From the NCBI GenBank assembly GCA_024220505.1, contig JAKZZE010000038.1, forward strand, positions 1 through 64,000: 64,000 nt of DNA, written 5' to 3'. Below, in pieces: positions 42,181-50,162 of the stretch; the first letter of the stretch is position 1; each line of letters opens with the position of its first letter. This DNA comes from Rhizopus arrhizus (taxonomy: Eukaryota; Mucoromycota; Mucoromycetes; Mucorales; Rhizopodaceae). The position numbers were made by a program, and so were the translations under genes. The notes under the pieces were generated by a model. That model was not told the origin of the DNA. It was given only the letters and a program-made list of their open reading frames with translations, and did no database searches.

Positions 42181-43166
42181 TATAATGATCCAAAGCTTGA
42201 ACGAGAGGCAGGACGGTGATGCTCATAGTCATCAAGAGCCATGTCTTCAGCCATATCATCGTAATGACGAGCAGTCTTGGGTCGATCTTCCTTGACAGAC
42301 AGAACTTCAGATACTGTCTCATCAGAGACAAGGGCTTGCGCCAACAAGTAACGAGAGACAGAGACAGCAACAGGATAGCGCAAGCGCTCTAAAGCCTTGC
42401 GAGAACGATCATCATTAATCAGCGAGATGGCATGGCTACGCTCTTCAGCAGAAACAGAGTCAAACTTGGGATCGGCCAGGTTAGCAGGATCAAGAGGGTC
42501 GAACGTATCCAAGGTGGGGATCTTGGCCTTTTCCAACAAGGACAGAAGAGCAGGCTTGTACTGAAGATGTACCAGAAGACCGACAACAGAGTGGGCAGGA
42601 TAGCAAACATCCAAGATGCGCCAGCTATCCACACCAAGACGAGAGAGACGACGACGAGCTTCAGTGTAGGTCATCCTACGAGAGCGAGGTATATAGACAT
42701 ACTCGAAGCCTTGTTCACCAGAAACGGGCTGGAAACCACGAGCAGCGGCAGCACGACGACGAAGCTTGTTCTTGGTGGAACGAGAAACAACAGTAGCCCA
42801 AGAAGAGGCAGCAGTACCCAAGGTGGGCGAAGAAACGGTATCTTTAGCACCGTTAGGAGCGGCAGCAGAAGAAAGAGCGGCATTTGAATTGGGGGTGCTT
42901 GTAGGGGCCCCGGCAGTTTGTGCGGCCAGTTGGGCCCGCAAAGAAGCAATCTCATTGGCTTGAGATTGGTTAGTTTCGGCAAGGCGAGCATTCTCACCTC
43001 GTAAATTTTCAAGCTCTAGCTTAAGCTGTTCTAGAGCAGAGAGACGAGCAGTGACCGCTTCAAGTGCGTGACTGAGATTCTGAACTGTGACTTCGAGGTC
43101 GGACGAATTGGGTCCGGCGGCGGCATTCAGGATTTTAGATCCTCTTGTATTTCTTGTTGAAGACAT
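42180..43166 (-). CDS. LINE ORF1 protein (copy 4)
   Basis: 328 residues from MSSTRNTRGSKILNAAAG, with coiled coil, linker, basic region and C-terminal domain nearly identical to copies 2 and 3 (..IPTLDTFDPLDPANLADPKF..). Its stop overlaps the ORF2 ATG in TAATG. Confidence 0.85.
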   Translation of the reverse strand: MSSTRNTRGSKILNAAAGPNSSDLEVTVQNLSHALEAVTARLSALEQLKLELENLRGENARLAETNQSQANEIASLRAQLAAQTAGAPTSTPNSNAALSSAAAPNGAKDTVSSPTLGTAASSWATVVSRSTKNKLRRRAAAARGFQPVSGEQGFEYVYIPRSRRMTYTEARRRLSRLGVDSWRILDVCYPAHSVVGLLVHLQYKPALLSLLEKAKIPTLDTFDPLDPANLADPKFDSVSAEERSHAISLINDDRSRKALERLRYPVAVSVSRYLLAQALVSDETVSEVLSVKEDRPKTARHYDDMAEDMALDDYEHHRPASRSSFGSL

Positions 43167-43376
43167 TTGGATGCAAACTTTCAGCAACGATTAAGCAACA
43201 AGTATGAAAGATATCGAGATATGAGTTGTACCAAATAAAAGTATAGATCAAAAGGAGTCGATTGATGTAAAAATTGTTGATGGATGGATAGATTTGACAG
43301 AGATATCGGCTTGCAAAAAAAGAGTCAAGTTTACCTTTTGAACCAAAAGCGAAAGAAAAGTGGCTTCTTGGTTTAG

Positions 43377-43916
43377 ACGAAAGTTTTTTATTTTTATTGG
43401 TCAAATATGCAGGCGACATATGTGTCATTAATTGCTAGACCACAGAACGAACTGGGAAAGCATACAAACTGTTAAGGGGGAAGGGAAGGGAGGGTAAGCA
43501 GGGCAATTATTTTAGCTGGAGCGACAGACGAAGACTTAGAACAGAGAGAGAGAGACATGCTTCATTAAGCCCGAGGTGGGCATCCTTGCAACGCTGATAA
43601 TGCTGCTCACCAAACAGCACACAACGCAGACCGACCAGAACAGCAGCGGCGTCAAAACCCAGGGAGGAAAGAGAGAACAGAAAGGGATGCCAACGGGGAC
43701 ACCGAAAGGGAGGGAAGGTGGACCAGATACCCAGCTGGCACGCAACGCAACACACAGGCGGGACACACCGAAAGCCAGAGACGACGCACGTTAAGGAAGT
43801 CATGTGACCGTGCGTGGAAGAGACGGTGCGAGGAAGGCAGGATTCGAACCTGCATGTCCAGAGGACACTCAACCCATACGGTAGCGCCTTAACCACTACG
43901 ACAAACACCCACACCT
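43377..43916 (-). mobile_element. SINE family 1, copy e, adjoining the tRNA-Pro gene
   Basis: A 540-bp copy with its 3' end at the stub 43362-43376 and its 5' end exactly at nucleotide 1 of the tRNA-Pro gene. The far-side copy of the 15-mer is therefore the first 15 bases of the intact tRNA. By the model this is the most recent insertion. Confidence 0.92.
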
Positions 43917-43988
43917 GGCTTCTTGGTTTAGTGGTATAATTCTCGCTTAGGGTGCGAGAGGTCCCGGGTTCGATTCCCGGAGAAGCCC
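43917..43988 (+). tRNA. tRNA-Pro (anticodon AGG)
   Basis: The 72-nt gene folds as a standard cloverleaf. The acceptor GGCTTCT pairs perfectly with AGAAGCC, and the anticodon stem CTCGC/GCGAG encloses loop TTAGGGT (anticodon AGG). The T arm CCGGG-TTCGATT-CCCGG is perfect, and the discriminator base is C. It closely resembles eukaryotic tRNA-Pro(AGG). Nucleotides 1-15 are the sequence repeated at every LINE/SINE junction to the left; the insertion point between nt 15 and 16 lies in the internal A box. There is no intron. It should decode CCU/CCC after inosine modification of A34. Confidence 0.97.
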
Positions 43989-44029
43989 GTAGTACGGTGA
44001 TCTTTCCTTGCGTGAAATTGCATCTGCTG

Positions 44030-44038
44030 TTTTTTTTT
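44030..44038 (+). terminator. Possible RNA polymerase III terminator for the tRNA
   Basis: A run of nine T, 41 bp after the mature tRNA end. It is the first strong T run downstream; a weaker TTT occurs earlier. The distance is longer than usual, so the assignment is tentative. Confidence 0.4.
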
Positions 44039-44114
44039 CCGTTGTAACGGAGATCTTGTGATCTTTTTAGTGTTGTTGTACCGAAAATGGCAATGAAAGA
44101 AGACAAGCAGTAAA

Positions 44115-44690
44115 TGTTGTAACACATGTTGTATTGTAACGAAGATTACAACATAAACACCAGCAATGGCTGCGGTTTGTGATTTTTAATTTTGAACCTT
44201 ATTCTTTTTTTGAACTTTATTTCAAAATCAAACTTTATATCGAAATCAAACCTTATATTGAAATCAAACCTTATATCGAAATCAAACCTTATATCAAAAT
44301 GAAACTTTATTTCTCTTTGTCTATAAAATAGACAAGTTTTTATTTTTATTTTACTTCACTTCTCTTGACTTATATATTTTAACTTTACTTATCTTAAATA
44401 TATTTTATCCAATAAATCAAGTATCTTTATCCCTGAATCTTTTGGTATAATACTCTTAAAATACAAGCAAGACAAGTCCCTTGAAGTCAATTATCTTCAT
44501 TGTAAACATTCTTAAAACTCTTATCAAGTTACCTTATTACAAACAAGTTTGATCTACTTAACAAGATCTGGTGGTCACTATTACCAACAAAATTACCTTT
44601 AAAACTTTTATCAAACCTTTTTTTATCAACTTTAGTACCAATCTAAAAGCCTATTCAAATCCCAAGCCATTAAAGCAACAAAAAATTACA
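44115..44690 (+). repeat. Degenerate LTR, family E, copy 1
   Basis: It begins TGTTGTAACACATGTTGTA and ends ..AAGCAACAAAAAATTACA. It shares AAGTCCCTTGAAG..TCATTGTAA, GTTTGATCTACTTAACAAG, ATCTGGTGGTCACTATTACC and CCTATTCAAATCCCAAGCC with the copy at 45866-46428. A short tandem block of about five 18-bp units (AAATCAAACCTTATATCG) lies at 44222-44300. The start contains an 8-bp inverted pair ATGTTGTA/TACAACAT. Confidence 0.6.
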
Positions 44691-45257
44691 GTATAATGGT
44701 TAATGTAATAAAATAAAAGGTAGAAACAAAGATCAAGAAACAGTTTGAGTACTTTTTGAGACTGATCTTTATTTCAGTTTAAGTTAAAGTAAAAATTATT
44801 CTAATTGAAGGCAGGTATTTATATCTTATTGAGTGAGTGGCTTGATATCTTCTATTGTAAGCGTTCTTCTAATATTTAGGTACTTTAACAAGTGTCATCT
44901 ATAATTATGATTATGAAAACTTTTCATTTGTTCTTTTGTATGTCTGTCATAGATTATCTTTTATTCTGGGAATTCCTCACTGATTTGAATAAGGTTATTT
45001 TACGCGTTATTTCAATTATGTGAAAGATTAGCAATATTCCTGATATTGGATTGGATCTTGTTATTTTAGTTGATACTTCTTCTTATCAAAGAACTCTCAT
45101 TAATACAAAACATATTCTAAAAGAACATGTTTAATTGGAACTGATTGTATGATCTTATTTAAATAAACTTATATTTTATTTTATTTAATTATGATCTTGT
45201 ATTAAGACTTATATTTATGAATGTCAACTACGATCAGTTACTGTTCTACAACAACAC
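44691..45257 (+). repeat. LTR-like repeat C, copy 1
   Basis: The segment aligns as reverse complement with 56229-56730. Shared blocks include GGCAGGTATTTATATCTTATTGAG, TGGCTTGATATCTTCTAT, GATAATCTTTTATTCTGGG-like sequence and TTGGAACTGATTGTATGATC. The TATTTATA block looks like an LTR TATA region. It ends ..TTCTACAACA. Confidence 0.6.
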
Positions 45258-45259
45258 AG

Positions 45260-45863
45260 TGTTGTAACACACACAATGGGAAAATATTAAAAAAAAAATT
45301 GTACCACAAGAATTGAATGAATACAGACAACTGTATGAATACAGACAGTGTCTGAGTTCAGATGGCTATGTAGATTCATACAAAAATTTTCCACACTAAA
45401 AACCAAAAACAACAGATAATCAGAAAACTCAAAAAACATATAAATACCTCGACATTTTAGCAGCAATCAAGACTTACTTACTTACTTCACTCTTAACTTT
45501 TGTTTTATTTTACTTTATTTACTTTACTTTTTGATTATTTGAATAAATATCATATAAAGTAAATCTCTTTTGTTTTTCTTTTATTTTACTTAACATCAAG
45601 AACAAGAAGTCCCTTGAAGTATATACACTTCATTGTAAATCCTTTTTATTTTATTTTATCTTTATTTTACCTTTTTATTTTTACTTTACTTAAAACAGTC
45701 TGATCTACTTATAAGATCTGGTGGTCACTTTACTCAAGCAACTTATATTCAAATCATTACTCTTTTTGGAATCAAATCCTACTTAAATCTTTGATCTTAT
45801 ATCAAGCCTCTCTTAAATCAAACCTATTTAACACTATATAAACCATATAAACTCCAATCTCAC
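45260..45863 (+). repeat. Degenerate LTR, family E, copy 2
   Basis: It starts TGTTGTAACACACACAATGG and shares CAAGAAGTCCCTTGAAG.ATATACACTTCATTGTAA and GATCTACTT.TAAGATCTGGTGGTCAC with the other two family E copies, but its last part differs. It directly abuts copy 3. Confidence 0.5.
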
Positions 45864-45865
45864 AG

Positions 45866-46428
45866 TGTAACACAATGCAGCAAACTTTAGCAGCATTTGA
45901 CTTTTCTCTCTCCAACTAACTCAAATCCAGGAAAATACAAACAAATACGTATGAATACAGATAAATCCAGAAAAATACAAAAAAATACAGAATATCCACA
46001 AAATCATCAAAAACAGCATATAATCAAAAAAGCCAAAAACATATAAATAACATCAATATTTCTTATATTTTAACTTACTTACTTACTTACACTTACTCTT
46101 GACTTTACTTACTTTTATCTTACTTTACTTTTTGATTATTTTAATAAATATCATACAAAGTAAATCTCTTTTGTTTTTCTTTTATTTTATCTAATATCAA
46201 GAACAAGAAGTCCCTTGAAGCAAATACACTTCATTGTAATCCCTTTTTTTTTATCTTTTTACTTTATTTTATTCACAACAGTTTGATCTACTTAACAAGA
46301 TCTGGTGGTCACTATTACCAACAAAATTACCTTCAAAACTTTTATCAAACCTTTTTTTTTTTCAACTTTATTACCAATCTAAAAGCCTATTCAAATCCCA
46401 AGCCATTAAAGCAACAAAACAAATTACA
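45866..46428 (+). repeat. Degenerate LTR, family E, copy 3, next to a gag remnant
   Basis: The segment ends ..AAATTACA. After two bases comes TGGTGGTCACTACGAGGG, placed where a tRNA primer-binding site would be. A gag-like reading frame starts about 140 bp downstream, so this is probably the 5' LTR of a decayed LTR retrotransposon. Confidence 0.55.
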
Positions 46429-46567
46429 TTTGGTGGTCACTACGAGGGAATTAAATCAATAAATCGAATTAAATCAAGAAACTAAATCAAATCAAAAAAT
46501 CTATCAAACTAATCAAAAGAACTTACTCAAAATCGAATCAACAATATCAAAACATTTACTATCAACA

Positions 46568-46759
46568 ATGGCAACAACAGAACGTATCGCGTTGGTGCAA
46601 AACAGCAACCAAATTCAAGGATACCGTCCTAAATTAATCGAATTCTATGGCTATGAAGGCGAAGACTTCCGTCATTTTTAAGAGCTACTGGATTCCTACC
46701 TTGTGCTCAGCAACACACATAGTGACAACCGCAAACTCGCTATTCTCAAATCTCTGTAA
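46568..46759 (+). pseudogene. Retrotransposon gag fragment
   Basis: The frame from ATG at 46568 reads ..IEFYGYEGEDFRHF, stops at TAA 46679-46681, and continues in frame ..LDSYLVLSNTHSDNRKLAILKSL to a second stop at 46757. The pattern (Phe/Tyr-Gly-Glu-Asp-Phe, then L.SYL.LS..HSD.RKLAILKS) is typical of the start of LTR-retrotransposon gag proteins. No protease, reverse transcriptase or integrase follows. Confidence 0.65.
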
Positions 46760-48169
46760 TAAACGAAGATAAAAGAAATAAAAAAGCACCAAAACGATAA
46801 TTACTTTGAGATACTTTTTATTCTTGATTATATCCAAGTTAAAGTTCTCCCTTTTTTTAATGAGGATTTAGGTGGGATATTTATATTCTTTTGAATAATA
46901 ATTCATGGGGACGATTGAGTTAAATCAATTGGTTCTTTCTTGATGTTTCATTCTGGATTGGGGCATTGTCATCATATATTGTTCCATGGAATCTTATCTT
47001 GTATAATTATATTATAAATCGTTGTTCTAAGCTACTAGTGTTGCATTTATAAATAGGCATCCATGGAATCATTGTTTAAGACGGCACTTGTATTTTGTTC
47101 CTGAATGGTTATTGGGTTTGAGTAAACTTGGTTACTAAATTAGTACAGAAAGACTGAAACCTAATAATGGAGACAACAGGAATCATTAAGGCACCAATCG
47201 GATTATTGATAAGAGTATTTCTCAATCATTCGTTTAGATCGATAAAGTTACTATGCAAGAAAAACAATATTCTATTATGACATACATCGTCTCAATGCAA
47301 CTTAATACATTGGATCGTAAAAGAGATTATGCAAAGACTTAATACTATAACAGGTTGGTATTATATACGCAATACATTTGTTTTGCCAAGTATTAAAATA
47401 AGAGACAAAAACTAAAAAGACAATAGTTGTGAAACTAAAGATTATATATTGCTTTATTAATAAAAAACATTTGAGGCTATTTATACTTTTTGGATGTCTG
47501 GGTCTTTACCGCTATTTAAATTGATCAATTAAAAGAAGAATATAGAAGGTAAAGGAAGGATAGTGGATAATCAATAGCCGCTGTCTTCTTGACGAATCAA
47601 GGGACAATGAAGTAGATAAATTATTGATCTAACGATAATTATCGAATAAGGTTGGATTGAACTGCCGTTGTTGTAATCAGGTTCCGATGTAGTCGTTAGA
47701 ACGCCGATAGGGACAACAGGGCAAAGTTGGCTATTGTGGAAATATCACGTTTATCCATGAATGTTCACTTTGCTAGTTGTGTGGATACAACAACATTTAT
47801 TACTCTTTATGATATAATTCATCGTCAGATCTTTATGGTTTGACTATGCTAGTGTTGGATATGTTTGGTTTATAGCATAATTTATTATTTTATTATGTCT
47901 ACCTATAGCATAAGTTATATAAAAAAGTACTAACATTATCATCATGAAGATCTAGTCATGACAAGACAATTCTAAACGACATTTAACAAATAATAGTAGA
48001 ATTTATTTAACAAAAGATAAAACAATAAAAGGAAAAAGAAACAATTATATTCTTCTCTTTTTATTTTGACGACGAGAAGTAGGACGAGTGACAGAACTGG
48101 CGGTAGACATAATGGTATGCTTTCCGACCTTTAATGCCTTTTTCTTCATTTCATTTATGTAACTGTCGT
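46760..48169. other. No gene seen; likely further decayed LTRs
   Basis: AT-rich with no coding frame. Stretches near 46780-46900 and 47390-47500 (..TTATATTGCTTTATTAATAAAAAACATTTGAGGCTATTTATAC..) resemble LTR promoter layouts, but I could not define ends or duplications. Confidence 0.35.
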
Positions 48170-48550
48170 ATCCCAACATACTTTAAACATGATTCATATT
48201 CAATTTATAAGAAATCAGAGTAGTGAATGCTTTTACAAAGATTTATTACAGTCTTTTCTCTATTATTCGGTCATAACTAATTCCACTCCTTTAACTCAAT
48301 ACAAGTTGTTTTAATATAGCTCCTGATGTAATGAAACATAAATGAAAAATAGATCTACTTGAATAATTATAAACAGTCCACTTGCATAACCAGGAACAGG
48401 TCTTCATACTAAAATTTATTCATGCTAGGTCTACAGCTATAATTAATTAAAGTATCTTGAAAAGGATTTAATTGAATCTTCATGAAAAGGATATAAATAC
48501 CAGATACAATAATATTAAATAAAAATATAACTTTTTTAAGTCTCGTTGAA
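48170..48550 (+). repeat. LTR-like repeat D, copy lacking the family A insertion
   Basis: The segment aligns with 8995-9231 plus 9698-9850. At the point where the other copy carries the family A LTR, this one reads continuously ..AACCAGGAACAGGTCTTC..AAATTTATTCATGCTAGG.., so it preserves the empty site. It contains AAAAGGATATAAATACC, a TATA-like block. Confidence 0.6.
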
Positions 48551-49292
48551 TTTTATAGTCTTTTTTATTCTTACGAGATAACACAGTAACCTTTTTTTTT
48601 ATTTTTTTATTTTTTTTATGCTTTTATGCTAATGCCTATGATTTAAGAATCTCTTTTTCCACGTTTCTTTTTTTTTAATTACCATCTGTTTAGAAAAGGG
48701 GAGTTTTAGGTAAAAAATATAATATAGCAACAACGATAAAGAAATACTGTTAGAACTTGGTATCTCTTTATTAAGTTAAGATAACTATGATTAAAATTAA
48801 AAAAATATATTCCACATGTAAAAAGCAAGAGTATTTATAGACATGATACGGATAAAGAATTAGGACAGATTTATAATCAACTTGACAGAATAGATGGTTA
48901 CTATTTCAATTATGAGTTTAGCCTGTTCCTAGCTTGTATTGTCAATTATGCTATTGGGATGGTTTCAGATAACTCTGGATATATAACTATTTAAGGAGAC
49001 GGTACGGATGAATATAATGACCTTTAGTTCCGTGATTGGATATCATTGCTAACAATAATATCTCAGTCAGGATAAATGTTTTCATGACTAATGATGATCC
49101 GGTAAGTAATCGTCATTCCTTATTCAACATGCTCATATTATCAATAAACTAAATTACAACCATGTCATCTTATTTAAGTATGTGAAGTTAATACAGTCCT
49201 ACTGTCAACTGCCTAACAAAACCATAAAATGGCCTGCACAGTGCTATAATTACGTCAGAACTACGAAATAAAAACCATTAGATAGCCCATAC
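48551..49292. other. No gene seen
   Basis: AT-rich. A T-rich block near 48590-48630 and a possible LTR-like TATA region (AAGAGTATTTATAGACATGATACGG) near 48828 are visible, without definable boundaries. Confidence 0.35.
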
Positions 49293-49752
49293 TGTTTTAA
49301 TCGCAAGATTAAATAAAAAATTAAACAAAAAAACAATAGCAGCAATATAAAATTAAAATCCTTCTTTATTGCAGATTTCTTTATATTGCGAAAAGCCTTG
49401 CTTTATGGATAAAAAGTTGGCATCTATTTATATTCTTTGTGAGCGTAGATATAAAAGATATAGACTCGGTCACGATGTCGTGCTGAAGAACCAATGATTA
49501 AGCTAAAGCTTGTCGATGTTCTAATATATGCATCTGAAATTGAACAATAGAAATAATAACCAGTCAATTAACTTTGATCTAATTACTTTTGGGGTTGACA
49601 ATTGATTAGACTCTCTAGGATGACAGATATTGATCTTATTGTTCTAAATTTGGAAAAGTGTGGAATTGTTCAATCATAGTTTAATCTTTTTGTGTATCGT
49701 CATTTATTTTAATACAACTGATATCATATAGAAAATAACTATGTTTACAACA
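49293..49752 (-). mobile_element. LTR, family A, copy 3, with polypurine tract
   Basis: A 460-bp reverse complement of the 9232-9692 LTR with intact TG...CA ends. On the minus strand the bases just before the LTR read TCTGGGGGAGGATAA, a polypurine tract, as expected upstream of a 3' LTR. The copy is therefore a former 3' LTR with a stub of internal sequence rather than a solo LTR. Confidence 0.85.
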
Positions 49753-49880
49753 TTATCCTCCCCCAGACTTGACAATAGTCAGGTCGGCATTCATGCAGAT
49801 ACTAAATGTTATTTTCTTATTGGTTAATTTATGTATCTTGATGCTCAGCAAGTTTATGAAGTCAGCGGCCGCTCTGCTAC
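49753..49880 (-). mobile_element. Internal 3' remnant of the family A retrotransposon
   Basis: On the minus strand, sequence ending ..GCCGACCTGACTATTGTCAAGTCTGGGGGAGGATAA precedes the LTR. A frame through it ends ..DLTIVKSGGG-stop just before the polypurine tract, plausible as the last codons of pol. The remnant is too short to assign to Copia or Gypsy. Confidence 0.5.
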
Positions 49881-49901
49881 ATGAACTTTTTTTTTTTTTT
49901 T

Positions 49902-50160
49902 TTAGTTTCTATTGTTTCTTATTCTTTTACTTTTTCTAAGGACTGTGCTATCTTGTACCATGTCCTTTCTTTTATAGTTCTTGTTTTCTTCAGTCACATT
50001 AGGTCTAGCAGAAGTCTTTTTAGTGTAGTCTATTTCGTTAGCTATCATCTTTTGCTTTCTTGCTTGCTCTAATTCCTTCAACTTTTTTCTCTTAAGCCAA
50101 TATTTATCAATGGGTACTGTGCGGATCTGTGAAAGATTTACCGTCCACATACTATATATA
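49902..50160 (-). pseudogene. Basic protein fragment next to Tc1 element 2
   Basis: The frame runs out of the Tc1 inverted repeat, so it has no start of its own. It reads ..DKYWLKRKKLKELEQARKQ.. and ends ..DSTVLRKSKRIRNNRN. The Lys/Arg-rich C-terminus with LR.SKRI resembles integrase tails of LTR elements, but the match is weak and the family is not identified. Confidence 0.35.
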
Positions 50161-50162
50161 TA

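Larger units (their letters stand above)
38358..43361 (-). mobile_element. LINE copy 4, complete
   Basis: A 5004-bp element between stubs at 38343 and 43362. Both ORFs are open and overlap by one base. It is the LINE nearest the tRNA, so by the landing-pad model it is the youngest LINE in the array. Confidence 0.94.

Noticed and set aside
19031..43012. Many plus-strand frames of 60-156 codons opposite the LINE ORFs
   Set aside because: They are antisense shadows of ORF1 and ORF2, rich in Arg/Gln from the Ser/Leu-rich sense strand, and recur only because the LINEs recur.
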